Source: Maribacter sp. BPC-D8 (GTDB lineage Bacteria > Bacteroidota > Bacteroidia > Flavobacteriales > Flavobacteriaceae). Taken from it: a DNA stretch of 64,000 nucleotides. A program made the position numbers and the translations under genes. The DNA is taken from the NCBI RefSeq assembly GCF_035207705.1, contig NZ_CP128187.1, positions 248,001 to 312,000 of the forward strand, given 5' to 3'. The notes below the pieces were generated by a model. The model searched no databases and was not told the origin of the DNA. It saw only the letters and a program-made list of their open reading frames with translations. Below are positions 45,693 through 55,332 of the stretch, piece by piece; the first letter of the stretch is position 1, and each line of letters starts with the position of its first letter.

Positions 45693-48600
45693 TTATCCTT
45701 TTAAAGTGGAAAGGTATTCCACAAGATCTCGAAGTTCTCTTCTAGAAATCATACGACCCATTGCTGGCATAGCAGACATTGAGTTTTCTCTTCTGGCAAT
45801 TCTTTTTAAAGGAATTTCTAAAGGTTCGGCTTCAGATGTTCTTAATAATAAGTGGTCATTGTTTTCTTCAATTAAAACACCTTGCACTTTTTGTCCATCT
45901 TTTAATGTAATGGTCACGGTACCATAACCAGGTGCCAATCTCAAACTTGGTTCAATAAGAGCTTCAAGTAGTTGTTCTCGACTTAATATATTACCGATGT
46001 TGTCTAAAGCCGGTCCCACTTCACCACCTGAGCCATTTACTGCATGACAACGAACACACTGCGCCGTTGGGTTATTATTGAAAACAGATCTGCCAGTCCA
46101 CCATTTACCACCATAAAGAGTTTCTTGAAAAGAATCGGCGGAGTAGCCAGATTTTTTAAGTTTATCTAGTTTAGCAATTAGAGCGGTATTTTCAGTTGCT
46201 TTTACCGACTCTATTAAATCTAAAAAGATACCCTGTTTTAATTGGTCTTTACTGGCTTTATCAATTAAGCTAGCTAAAATAGCATTACTTTTTTCATCAG
46301 GTAAATCACCTAAAACACTAAGTACTCTTTGTTGTTCAGAAACAGAACCTTTCTTGAAAATTGGATCAATAATGGCGGGTAATTTCTCTTTAGGTAAATT
46401 CAGTTGACCCAATAAACCTACAGCAGCAGTACGCACTTCTTCATTTCTATCTTGCATACCAATAGACATCGCAGCTTCCATTTTATCGAAATTTAATTGA
46501 CCTAAGGCATTAAGTACAGCAGATCTTACTTCAGGAGATTTATTAGATTTAAATATATAATACAGGTCATTATTATAAGAGTTCATACCGATTGCGCTCA
46601 AAGTTTTTGAGATACCGATTAAAATTTCAGGCTGACGCTCTTTCAGAAAAGAGGGAATATCTTTTTTGATTTTTTCTTCTAGCTTACTGTTTTTTCTAAT
46701 GATTTCTCCTCTATATCTGCCATCTACACGGTCTAAAAGAGAAGGGTTGTTCCAAGTACCTAAAGCCGCAAGCGCTTCGCCACGTAAATCGCTAGACACA
46801 TTTCTACGTTTGGCAAAATTAATGAGCATATCTAATTGGTCATCGCCACCAACACGTAATGCAGCATTAATTGCTCTACGTAACAAAGGTTCAGATTTGA
46901 ATTTTTCGTTTGTCAGTATCGAAGCCAATGCCGGTAAAGCTGCTTCGATAGAAAGGTCATCATTTATGGCACGAGCAGTTTCTGTTACAATATATTCGTC
47001 TTCATCAGAAAGAAATATAGAAATTTTAGGCTCTTGTAGTTTTCTTAATGCCATAACGGCGGCAATACGTAAACTTCTATTTTCGCTAGTGGCAAGTGCT
47101 AACAAAGGTTCAGCGTTACCTATTCTTGACAGTGCTAATACAGCGGCATGTCTCAAGTAAAGGTCTTGGTCATTATTAGCTTCAATCATAGCCAAGAGAG
47201 GCGCTATGGCATCTTCATATTTTAATCTGCCCAATGCTTGTGCGGCAAAGAATTTAACTCGGTCATTTTCATGGGTAGTTAATGATACAAGACTGTCGGC
47301 AGCTTTTTCATATTTTAAATCGCCCAATACTTTTACACTTTGAGCTATAATTTCAGGATCACTATCACTTAATAAATTAAGTAATGGTTTAGCTTCATCT
47401 GTATCATTTGCGGCTATTTGACCAATACCCCAAATGGCGTGAATACGCGCAAATTGGTTTTCTTCTTCTGTTATCGCTTTTTCTAAAGCCCTGTAGCCCC
47501 AAAATGTTCTTTTAGCAAGTTCAAACTGTGCTTTTTGGCGAATTCTCATATCGCCGTATGATAACAAACTAACCAAACTATCATTCTTTTCATCCTTATA
47601 ATTATGGGTCATTAGTTGTTGGGTTTTTAAACGTTCTTGTGCAAGATCATTGGTTTCTTCGTTAACGTCTAATTTCCATACTCTACCATAATTTTTAGTT
47701 CCCCAACCATTTACCCAATCAGCGAGGTATAAGGCACCATCAGGTCCGAAATCTATTCCTGTAGGTAATATTCCCGATAAAATAGATTCATCTGAGTTCA
47801 GTTCAAAAGAAGCGCCTTTTGGTTTTAAATCGAACGACCAAATATGCGATCTAGTAGGGTCGCCTACAAATTCAACCAAAAAGAATTTATCCATCCATTT
47901 TTTACCAAGGGCGGTACCAGGGTTATATTGCATTCCGGTAGGTCCGTTATGAAAATTTTGAATTGGAGGCATGATGTATGCGGCTTGACCTTCCCAACGT
48001 GGAGTGAATAATTTTTCATCCATCCAAACATTATAACCATTGTTTTTAGGGTCGGTATATTTACCATATTGCCAATTTGCTCTCCATCCGGCATCAGAAC
48101 CTTCTACGATATGCACCAAACGTTCACTTTCACCTTTATGATCGCCATCATTATCTGAAGAAATAATATTTCCGTAGGCATCAAAAACAAATTCGTGGGT
48201 ATTACGGAGTCCGTGTGCAAAAACTTCAAAATCGGTACCATCAGGATTACTTCTAACAATGATACCTTCATTTGGGAATTTATGATTTTCACCAGCTACA
48301 GTGGTAATATTGGCTCCTATATCACCAATTCCCCAATATATTTTACCATCAGGACCTTCGATAGCACCAGACATACCATGACCACTAAATCCAATATGTA
48401 CAGCAAAACCATCGGCAATGCTTGTTTTTTCATCTAAAATTTTATCACCGTTTGTATCTGTAAGTCGATACATACCCGGACCAATACCAACAAAAATAGC
48501 TTCATCTCTAACTAAAAGTGCACCCGCTACATCATTTATTTCATCACTGAAATCGTTCATAATTTGAGTAGAAACATCGGCTATACCATCTTTATCGGTA

Positions 48601-49088
48601 TCTTCTAACATCCAAATTTCATCTTGTTCAACGGCAAGATCATGCCAGTCGTGAATGCTATCGTTATTTAAATCGGGAAACCATTCATTTTCTTTACTAA
48701 GCTCAGGAGCAAAGGTTTTGTGTAGAAAAGCTCTTCTGTCTTCAACAGATTCTAAGGCAATAGATTCGGTCATCCAATCTCTATGACCTCGAATATCAAA
48801 TTCAGAGTTTTTATTTCTGTTAGATCGGGTAATGTATACATTGCCATCATCATCAATATCCATCGCAATAGGATCGGGTGCCAAAGAATCTGATGCCCAT
48901 AAACTTAATACTAGTCCGTCAGCAACTTTTGCAGGTACGGTCTCTCTGGCGATTTTAGCCATTTCAATTAAGTCTGTACTGTCTTGTTGAATAGTTAAAG
49001 GAATTTCAACAGGTTTTTTATTTATGCATGAAACAGATAGAAATAGTAGCGATACTATTCCTAAAAGGAATTTTTTGAGGAATGTCAT
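45693..49088 (-). CDS. PVC-type lipoprotein: beta-propeller, HEAT repeats and cytochrome c domain
   Basis: 1131 residues. Lipoprotein signal with Cys21 (LLFLSVSC). Residues about 60-480 form a glucose-dehydrogenase-like propeller, as in membrane-bound dehydrogenases: PDPIAMDIDDDGNVYITRSN, FAHGLRNTHEFVFDAYGNI and LPTGIDFGPDGALYLADWVN. About 500-990 consist of HEAT-type helical repeats. The C-terminal domain has one haem c site CVRCH (1011-1015) with a likely Met ligand in MSAMPAMG. This is the architecture first noted in Planctomycetes and common in marine Bacteroidota, thought to oxidise sugars or similar substrates. Divergent from the DUF1080 gene. Confidence 0.9.
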   Translation of the reverse strand: MTFLKKFLLGIVSLLFLSVSCINKKPVEIPLTIQQDSTDLIEMAKIARETVPAKVADGLVLSLWASDSLAPDPIAMDIDDDGNVYITRSNRNKNSEFDIRGHRDWMTESIALESVEDRRAFLHKTFAPELSKENEWFPDLNNDSIHDWHDLAVEQDEIWMLEDTDKDGIADVSTQIMNDFSDEINDVAGALLVRDEAIFVGIGPGMYRLTDTNGDKILDEKTSIADGFAVHIGFSGHGMSGAIEGPDGKIYWGIGDIGANITTVAGENHKFPNEGIIVRSNPDGTDFEVFAHGLRNTHEFVFDAYGNIISSDNDGDHKGESERLVHIVEGSDAGWRANWQYGKYTDPKNNGYNVWMDEKLFTPRWEGQAAYIMPPIQNFHNGPTGMQYNPGTALGKKWMDKFFLVEFVGDPTRSHIWSFDLKPKGASFELNSDESILSGILPTGIDFGPDGALYLADWVNGWGTKNYGRVWKLDVNEETNDLAQERLKTQQLMTHNYKDEKNDSLVSLLSYGDMRIRQKAQFELAKRTFWGYRALEKAITEEENQFARIHAIWGIGQIAANDTDEAKPLLNLLSDSDPEIIAQSVKVLGDLKYEKAADSLVSLTTHENDRVKFFAAQALGRLKYEDAIAPLLAMIEANNDQDLYLRHAAVLALSRIGNAEPLLALATSENRSLRIAAVMALRKLQEPKISIFLSDEDEYIVTETARAINDDLSIEAALPALASILTNEKFKSEPLLRRAINAALRVGGDDQLDMLINFAKRRNVSSDLRGEALAALGTWNNPSLLDRVDGRYRGEIIRKNSKLEEKIKKDIPSFLKERQPEILIGISKTLSAIGMNSYNNDLYYIFKSNKSPEVRSAVLNALGQLNFDKMEAAMSIGMQDRNEEVRTAAVGLLGQLNLPKEKLPAIIDPIFKKGSVSEQQRVLSVLGDLPDEKSNAILASLIDKASKDQLKQGIFLDLIESVKATENTALIAKLDKLKKSGYSADSFQETLYGGKWWTGRSVFNNNPTAQCVRCHAVNGSGGEVGPALDNIGNILSREQLLEALIEPSLRLAPGYGTVTITLKDGQKVQGVLIEENNDHLLLRTSEAEPLEIPLKRIARRENSMSAMPAMGRMISRRELRDLVEYLSTLKG

Positions 49089-49251
49089 TGTTGTTTGGTT
49101 GAATTGAACTTTAAATGTACCAAATAATATAGATAATCAATAATGAAATGAAGGACTGATTAAATTATTAACATCATAATATTTAAAGGTCTTTTTATAG
49201 GATATAGAAAGATTTAGTTCTTTGTTAGGATACTGTATTTAAAACTTCTTT

Positions 49252-49259
49252 TATATTTG
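49252..49259 (+). promoter_or_regulatory. Putative -7 promoter box of the DUF1080 gene
   Basis: TATATTTG matches TAnnTTTG, 23 bp before the ATG. The -33 element is not clear. Confidence 0.45.
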
Positions 49260-49282
49260 ATTACTTATCAAACCAAAATAAT

Positions 49283-50221
49283 ATGAATACTACTAAAACA
49301 ACATTAGTTTTCCTTTTACTTGCAGTTTTTAGCTTAAATGTAACTCAAGCGCAGGAAGGACATCCTCTAGAAGGAAAATGGAATTTAACAATTAATCAAG
49401 AAGGAGAAAAATTACCATCTTGGTTAGAAATTAGACATTCAGGTACCAATACATTAATCGGTCGATTTACCTATGCTTTTGGTAGCGCAAGACCAGTAGC
49501 GGAAATTGAAAAGCATGGTGAATTGTTTTCCTTTGAAATTCCGCCACAATGGGAGCCAGGGGCTTCTAATATGGAATTTGAGGGAAAAATTGTAGGTGAC
49601 GGATTAGCAGGAACCATGATTTATGTAGATGGAAAAACCTATAATTGGACAGCTACCAAATCGCCTAAGCTTCCGTATTATAAAAATGCAAAAGAAGGTA
49701 AGACGGTTAAACTATTTAATGGTAAGAATTTAAATGGATGGGTGATGAAACCTGGCAATCAATGGGCAGTTTTAGATGGTATACTTACAAGTGCTAAACC
49801 TGGAGTAAATTTAATATCCGAAGAAAAATTCAATGATTTTAAATTGCATGCAGAATTTAGATACCCAGAAGGTAGTAATAGTGGTATGTATTTAAGAGGG
49901 CGTTATGAAGTACAGATTGCTGATAATATAGGTTTGGAACCTTCGTCTATTTATTTTGGAGGAATCTATGGTTTACTTACGCCAAATGAAAATGCGGCTA
50001 TGAAAGCAGGGGAGTGGCAAACGTATGATATTACCTTAATAGGAAGAAGGGTAACTATTGTAGCTAACGGAAAGACCGTAATTTCAAATCAGAATATTGA
50101 GGCGATGACCGGTGGTGCTTTAGATAATAATGAAGCTGAAGCCGGATCAATAATGATACAAGGTGACCATGGACCAGTAGAATTTAGAAAGTTAGAAATT
50201 ACACGTTTAAGTAAAGGATAG
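49283..50221 (+). CDS. Secreted DUF1080 (3-keto-disaccharide hydrolase-like) protein
   Basis: 312 residues with signal peptide (MNTTKTTLVFLLLAVFSLNV, cut after TQA or nearby). The first ~110 residues are a beta domain that I do not name. The C-terminal ~190 match DUF1080, a LamG-like jelly roll: TVKLFNGKNLNGWVMKPGNQ, ILTSAKPGVNLISEEKFNDF, RYPEGSNSGMYLRGRYEVQI and GPVEFRKLEI. Homologues hydrolyse 3-keto-glycosides. Divergent from the propeller/HEAT/haem lipoprotein, so a joint role in sugar oxidation is plausible but not shown. A strong terminator follows. Confidence 0.87.
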   Translation: MNTTKTTLVFLLLAVFSLNVTQAQEGHPLEGKWNLTINQEGEKLPSWLEIRHSGTNTLIGRFTYAFGSARPVAEIEKHGELFSFEIPPQWEPGASNMEFEGKIVGDGLAGTMIYVDGKTYNWTATKSPKLPYYKNAKEGKTVKLFNGKNLNGWVMKPGNQWAVLDGILTSAKPGVNLISEEKFNDFKLHAEFRYPEGSNSGMYLRGRYEVQIADNIGLEPSSIYFGGIYGLLTPNENAAMKAGEWQTYDITLIGRRVTIVANGKTVISNQNIEAMTGGALDNNEAEAGSIMIQGDHGPVEFRKLEITRLSKG

Positions 50222-50241
50222 TTTTAGAAGATATGCTTAAT

Positions 50242-50273
50242 AAAAAAGCCTCCATTTCTGGAGGCTTTTTTTT
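50242..50273. terminator. Bidirectional rho-independent terminator
   Basis: AAAAAAGCCTCCA, loop TTTC, TGGAGGCTTTTTT gives a perfect stem with A/T runs on both sides. It can end the DUF1080 transcript and the convergent DUF2007/M28 transcript. Confidence 0.93.
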
Positions 50274-50280
50274 ATTCACT

Positions 50281-50499
50281 TTAGTTGATTTCAGTAATAA
50301 TAGCCAAGGCTCTTACTTCTTCATCTTTATTAACAAAGATTTCGACCAACTCAGGTAAAGGAGTGCCAAAACCTGCCAGGCGTGCAGATTCGGTTTCGTC
50401 TTTAAGAATAGGTTCAATGTTATTTTCTTTTAATGCAAGTTCTACGCGCTGCGCTTCTATGCTATTGCCACCGAATACTTTTATATAGTTTGAATCCAT
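50281..50499 (-). CDS. DUF2007 putative signal-transducing protein
   Basis: 72 residues, matching the small DUF2007 fold: YIKVFGGNSIEAQRVELALK then NNIEPILKDETES and PELVEIFVNKDEEVRAL. Members are ferredoxin-like domains of unknown function, often described as putative signal-transducing proteins. Lies 5 bp downstream of the M28 peptidase stop, so probably co-transcribed with it. Confidence 0.85.
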   Translation of the reverse strand: MDSNYIKVFGGNSIEAQRVELALKENNIEPILKDETESARLAGFGTPLPELVEIFVNKDEEVRALAIITEIN

Positions 50500-50504
50500 A
50501 ATAA

Positions 50505-52697
50505 TTAATTTAAATTTTTAGTTGCGTCTTTAATATAGGTATTAAAGTTTTTAAAAGTGTTTGTTAAAATTTCAATTTGTTCTTGTGCTTCTGCCCAATT
50601 TTTTTGTTCGATAGCTTCTCTTACTCCTGGTAACGTTTTTACACCGTAACCCGTGTAAAAACCTGGTGCGTAAATTTGATGTTTGAACCATGGTCTGCGA
50701 GGTAAGCCTTTCTCTGATGTAAGCATCTGTTCCGCTTTCATTAAACGCTTATTGAGCTCTTCTAACGATTTTTTAGATAGGCTAATCGTGTTGATTTTTT
50801 CAAACTCAGTAATAGTTTCATTCAGTATCACCAATTCATTTTGCAAAGGTGAAAAATCTATATAAGGTATGAGTTCTTTTTTGGTAGGCGTTTTAACTTT
50901 TTTAGTTGGGTCTGCCGCTAATGCATATGAGTTTAGAGAAACCATCTTATTATGTTTTAAAACCTCTTTACGCATACTTTCTGTTTCATCAATAATTTCA
51001 GTTAAGTAATTTGAAATAGTCGAATGCCATTGCGAGAAGTTCAACGGAATAACATCTGCATTTGCTAAACGTAAGGTGATTAGACCTGCAGTATTCGCCA
51101 AAGCAACGCCATAGGCAAACTCTGGATCTTTAAATCTTTTGTAATGTGGATAGGTATCGTAAATGGTATGATATTCTCCACCACCATTTTCCCCGCCAAA
51201 ACCAAGGTTCAATGCAGCAATTCCAGCATGTTGAATAAACGGAGTGTAATCAGAGCCCGAGCCTAATGCATAAAGATTAAAAGAGTCATCACCACCGTTA
51301 ACCATGTTCGCAGCAATTCTACGATCTTTTATCGATACTTTCGTTTGTGGATCAACAACGGTGCCCGCTACCTCGCTAACCATAGCCTGTAGTGAATGTG
51401 ATCCGCCGGCGCCTAAGAATCCGCGTCCATTACCGTCAGTATTAATATAGGCAACTACCTTTTCTTGTAATTCTTTTTTATGATCTTCTACCCATTCTGT
51501 AGAACCTATTAATCCTGGTTCTTCGGCATCCCATGCGCAGAATACCAAGGTACGTTTTGGCTTTTGTCCTTTTTTAGCAAGTTCACCAATAGCGCGAGCT
51601 TCTTCCATCAGGGCGACCAAACCACTAATTGGATCATTGGCACCATGTACCCATGCATCATGGTGATTACCACGCATAACCCACTGATCTGGGAATTCAG
51701 TTCCTTTTAAAGTAGCAATAACGTTATGGGCAGGTACCAGTTTCCAGTCGAATGTAAGTTTTAAATGAACCTTTGCCGGTCCTGGTCCTATATGATAAGT
51801 TATTGGCAATCCACCTCGCCATGATTCTGGCGCAACGGTACCGTCTAAGGCAGATAAAAGCGGAAGTGCATCTTCGTATGAAATTGGCAAAACAGGAATT
51901 TTTGTAATAGTCGGTGCATCTTTTCTGTCCAACCTTTTAGCATCTTTTGTAGCTGCATAACCAGGGGTCAATACATCGCCTGGGTATGTAGGCATATCCA
52001 TCACCGAACCACGTTGTACTCCGGTTTTATTCTTGTACGCACCTTTTGGGTAGACATCTCCTTGTCCGTAGCCATCATCTTCTGGGTCAGAGTAAATAAT
52101 ACAACCAATAGCTCCTTTTTCGGCAGCTAATTTTGGTTTAATACCACGCCAAGACCCTTGGTATTTTGCAATCACAATTTTGCCTTTTACGCTGATGCCA
52201 AGTTTTTCTAATTCTTCGTAATCTTTCGGAATTCCGTAATTAACGAAAACTAATTCTGCTTCAACATCACCATCGGTAGAGAAAGCATTATAGCTCGGTA
52301 ATAAGGCATCACCTTGAGCGGTAAAAGGATCTCCTTCTACTGGTACAGCTGTTAATTTTGCCTTGTATTGAGTAGGACCGGTTAATTCTAACACCCTTTC
52401 TGTCGGATAAGGAAATAGAATTTGATAGGTCTCTATTTTGGTGTCGTAACCCCAAGACTCAAATTGACTTTTGATCCATTTTGCATTTTTTTCTCCGAAT
52501 TTGGTACCTACCCAATGAGGTTCGGCAGCCATTTTTTGCATCCATTCATCAAGGTTTGTTGCATTTAATTTTTCTTCAAAACTTTTTTCTAGTTGCAGTT
52601 GTTTGTTAGTATTCTCGGAAGAAAATCCGATAATTGAATTTTGTGAATATCCGTTGAGGACCAATAAAAGAAAGAGGGTGGTGAGTAATTGTTTCAT
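50505..52697 (-). CDS. Exported M28-family metallopeptidase with PA domain (NAALADase-like)
   Basis: 730 residues from the ATG at 52697 (MKQLLTTLFLLLVLNGYSQ), preferred over the in-frame start at 52778 because it gives the signal peptide directly. A PA domain is inserted at about 130-300 (YGIPKDYEELEKLGISVKGK). The M28 domain has its co-catalytic zinc ligands: His and Asp in GNHHDAWVHGANDP, Glu in DAEEPGLIGSTEW, Asp in INTDGNGRG and His in GGEYHTIYDTYPHY. The C-terminal helical part resembles the transferrin-receptor dimerisation domain, as in glutamate carboxypeptidase II. It probably digests peptides in the envelope; the specificity is unknown. Confidence 0.93.
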   Translation of the reverse strand: MKQLLTTLFLLLVLNGYSQNSIIGFSSENTNKQLQLEKSFEEKLNATNLDEWMQKMAAEPHWVGTKFGEKNAKWIKSQFESWGYDTKIETYQILFPYPTERVLELTGPTQYKAKLTAVPVEGDPFTAQGDALLPSYNAFSTDGDVEAELVFVNYGIPKDYEELEKLGISVKGKIVIAKYQGSWRGIKPKLAAEKGAIGCIIYSDPEDDGYGQGDVYPKGAYKNKTGVQRGSVMDMPTYPGDVLTPGYAATKDAKRLDRKDAPTITKIPVLPISYEDALPLLSALDGTVAPESWRGGLPITYHIGPGPAKVHLKLTFDWKLVPAHNVIATLKGTEFPDQWVMRGNHHDAWVHGANDPISGLVALMEEARAIGELAKKGQKPKRTLVFCAWDAEEPGLIGSTEWVEDHKKELQEKVVAYINTDGNGRGFLGAGGSHSLQAMVSEVAGTVVDPQTKVSIKDRRIAANMVNGGDDSFNLYALGSGSDYTPFIQHAGIAALNLGFGGENGGGEYHTIYDTYPHYKRFKDPEFAYGVALANTAGLITLRLANADVIPLNFSQWHSTISNYLTEIIDETESMRKEVLKHNKMVSLNSYALAADPTKKVKTPTKKELIPYIDFSPLQNELVILNETITEFEKINTISLSKKSLEELNKRLMKAEQMLTSEKGLPRRPWFKHQIYAPGFYTGYGVKTLPGVREAIEQKNWAEAQEQIEILTNTFKNFNTYIKDATKNLN

Positions 52698-52836
52698 AAT
52701 AAAATATAGTTGTTGAGGTTTAATTAGTTTAGGTTTTAGTAATAGTGAACACCAATTAGTAGCTAGATAAAAGCTCAAAATATGTTCTCAATAAAAATAA
52801 TAAGTCAAATTAAATTCATTTTTTACAGCGTTATAT

Positions 52837-54213
52837 TTAATTGAGACTTACGCTATGCTCTTCGGTTTTATGATGTTCTAAAGAATTGGTGTTGATAGTA
52901 AAATAAAAGGTGCTACCTACATTTTCTTCAGATTCGACCCATATTTTACCTAAGTGATGATCCACTATTTTTTTGCTTCCGTAGAGTCCGATACCAGATC
53001 CTTCAAATTTAGATTGGTTATGAAGTTTATGAAAAGCATTAAAAACATTCTCTAGTTGCTCTTTGGGTATTCCAATACCATTATCTGCGACACTAAACAG
53101 GTATTCATTATCTTTTTTTTCAGACGAAATATCAATAACAGGCGGTCCGTTATTAGTTTTAAATTTTAGCGCATTATGAATTAAATTTTGAAAAAGCATT
53201 CTAATATCACTAGGTCTAGCAATTAATGTAGGCATCTCGGCAATATTCAATGTTGCTTTAGAATTTTTAATACTTTCTGATAAATCATCGATTACTTGCT
53301 GTATGATTTCAGTAATGTTTACAGATTTCATTCCGCTAGAATTCCCGATTTCAGCATATTTCAAAAGACCTTCTACTAAATTTGTAAGCCTAGTAGAGCT
53401 GCCTTGTAAATGCTTTAGGTAGTTACTGAAATTCGCATAGTTAGCATCTGAATGTTGTTTTTCTAATTCTGTGGCAATGACTTTTATATTGTTTAGGGGA
53501 CCTCTTAAATCGTGAGTTACTATAAAAGTAAATTCTTCAATATGCGTATTTTTTAATTCAAGTTCATTGTTTAAAACAGCTAATTTATTGTTTTGATTTC
53601 TTAGGTCGTTTTGGGCATTTTTAAGGTTTAATTCGCTTTCTTTTAAAGCGGTAATATGGTTTTCTAAATCGGAGGTATATGTTCTTGTTTTATTTTCATC
53701 GTACATGCTAAATGTAAGAGAAAGCCAGCCTAGGCAAGCTAAAAATGCAAAAATTTCATCGAACGGAACATCTATAATCCCTAAAATGGGTTCGTATATT
53801 GAAATGTATATAGTAGGTATTATAAATGCTAGAATATCAAATCCGATAATTAGATTTCTTAACCTTGGGTTTCTACGATAACCTATATAAGCCAAGAAGC
53901 CCATTGTAGCAAAAGAAACTGCTTGACCAAAAAAGCCGCCAATTAAAAATATAAGGCTCATAAATATGACAGGAGGAAAAAGGGTCATATATATTCTAGT
54001 GGCTTTATGAAGTTTTAAACGATTTAAAATAAAACCAATTCCGAAACCTAATGCAACAATAAATGCCAGTACCTGTTCGGTATAAGAATGAAAAAGGAGC
54101 GTATATATGAATACGGCAAAGGTGAAAATTGAAGATATAATGGTGATTAAACCAAATTCATCTAAAAATTTGATTTTTTTTACGCCTTTATTAGATGTGT
54201 TTTGTTTAGACAA
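52837..54213 (-). CDS. Membrane sensor histidine kinase, orphan
   Basis: 458 residues. Five or six hydrophobic helices (about 20-165) without a large periplasmic loop, then a coiled coil (about 175-222), a HisKA domain with the phospho-acceptor His234 in FIVTHDLRGPLNNIK, and an HATPase domain: N-box LIHNALKFKT, G1 VADNGIGIP, F-box NVFNAFHKLH and G2 GSGIGLYGSKKIVDHH. No response regulator is beside it, and no cognate is recognisable in this window. Integral sensing through the helices is likely. The preceding and following genes are unrelated. Confidence 0.92.
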   Translation of the reverse strand: MSKQNTSNKGVKKIKFLDEFGLITIISSIFTFAVFIYTLLFHSYTEQVLAFIVALGFGIGFILNRLKLHKATRIYMTLFPPVIFMSLIFLIGGFFGQAVSFATMGFLAYIGYRRNPRLRNLIIGFDILAFIIPTIYISIYEPILGIIDVPFDEIFAFLACLGWLSLTFSMYDENKTRTYTSDLENHITALKESELNLKNAQNDLRNQNNKLAVLNNELELKNTHIEEFTFIVTHDLRGPLNNIKVIATELEKQHSDANYANFSNYLKHLQGSSTRLTNLVEGLLKYAEIGNSSGMKSVNITEIIQQVIDDLSESIKNSKATLNIAEMPTLIARPSDIRMLFQNLIHNALKFKTNNGPPVIDISSEKKDNEYLFSVADNGIGIPKEQLENVFNAFHKLHNQSKFEGSGIGLYGSKKIVDHHLGKIWVESEENVGSTFYFTINTNSLEHHKTEEHSVSLN

Positions 54214-54363
54214 ACTGTAAATTTTAAAATACTTTATTTTTCGAGGGTCAAATAGTCGAGTTTTTTAGATTAAACCTGGCCATAGAAAATATGAAGAATT
54301 GGGGGAGTTTTTTAAAGATTCATATTTTACCTAAATATAAGAAAGAGCAGCTTATAAAATTAG

Positions 54364-54390
54364 AAAAGACACCTTTAATTGGTGTCTTTT
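54364..54390 (-). terminator. Terminator downstream of the pirin gene
   Basis: AAAAGACACC / GGTGTCTTTT with a 7-nt loop, 29 bp beyond the pirin stop on the minus strand, followed by TTTTC. Confidence 0.8.
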
Positions 54391-54418
54391 AATACTTATT
54401 TTTCTATTAATCCTTTTA

Positions 54419-55135
54419 CTATGAAACACTCATAGGAACTTCCATGACTAGAATTTTTGATTTACCATTGGTTTTAAAATCAAAAGTATCGGTATCCCAA
54501 ATTCCAAATCCGTCACGTTTGTTTAATTTTTGGTTTTCAATTTCAATTTCTCCTTCTAAAACAAAAATGTAAACTCCGTTTCCTTTTTGTTTTAAAGTAT
54601 ATAACTCAGTTGTTTCAGAGTCGTAATCTCCAAGATGAAACCATGCATTTTGGTGAATCCACACTCCGGCATCATCTGCGTTAGGTGAAAGTACTTGATA
54701 CAAACTATTTTTCGTTGCAATATCTTTTGTCGAGATTTGATCGTAACGCGGAGTAACACTTTGCTCGTTCGGAATAATCCAAATCTGTAAGAATTTGACC
54801 TCTGCGTCTTTATTTTTGTTGTGTTCACTATGCGAAACACCTGTACCTGCGCTCATAACTTGAACATCACCAGCTTTAATAACTGTTGAATTTCCCATAT
54901 CGTCCATATGCTGAAGGTCGCCCTCTAACGGAATTGATATGATTTCCATATTTCTATGAGGATGAGTCCCAAATCCGCGACCACCTGCAACGGTATCATC
55001 GTTAAGCACCCTTAAAACTCCGAAATTCATTCGCTCGGCATTGTGATAATTTGCAAAACTAAAGCTATGGTAAGAATTTAGCCAACCATGATCTGCATGA
55101 CCTCTGGTATCAGATTTATGTAAAATAGTTTTCAT
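54419..55135 (-). CDS. Pirin family protein
   Basis: 238 residues from the ATG at 55135 (MKTILHKSDTRGHADHGWLN), preferred over an upstream in-frame start. The bicupin N-terminal half shows the metal-ligand pattern: FGTHPHRNMEIISIPLEG and the sequence GVSHSEHNKN, giving the His/His/Glu set, as in human pirin and the quercetinase-type YhhW. Some pirins have quercetin dioxygenase activity; others may be regulators. The C-terminal half is a weaker cupin. Complete, with no context that narrows its substrate. Confidence 0.93.
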   Translation of the reverse strand: MKTILHKSDTRGHADHGWLNSYHSFSFANYHNAERMNFGVLRVLNDDTVAGGRGFGTHPHRNMEIISIPLEGDLQHMDDMGNSTVIKAGDVQVMSAGTGVSHSEHNKNKDAEVKFLQIWIIPNEQSVTPRYDQISTKDIATKNSLYQVLSPNADDAGVWIHQNAWFHLGDYDSETTELYTLKQKGNGVYIFVLEGEIEIENQKLNKRDGFGIWDTDTFDFKTNGKSKILVMEVPMSVS

Positions 55136-55332
55136 TTTATTATTTTTTTTTGATATCATATTGGTCGTAATTTATAACTAAAATTTACACTGCTATGCCT
55201 TGTAAATAACAGTGATAGCAGGATGTGTCTAATATTTATTTTTTTGTAGCAGTTCTTTGACTCAATAAAAAATAAGTATAATTTTATTTACTAAAGTGCG
55301 TTATAGAAATGAAAATTCCCTATTCCCCAAAG

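Noticed and set aside
46666..47160. 164-codon plus-strand ORF inside the HEAT-repeat region
   Set aside because: Antisense shadow of the 1131-residue lipoprotein gene, which shows clear domain structure.
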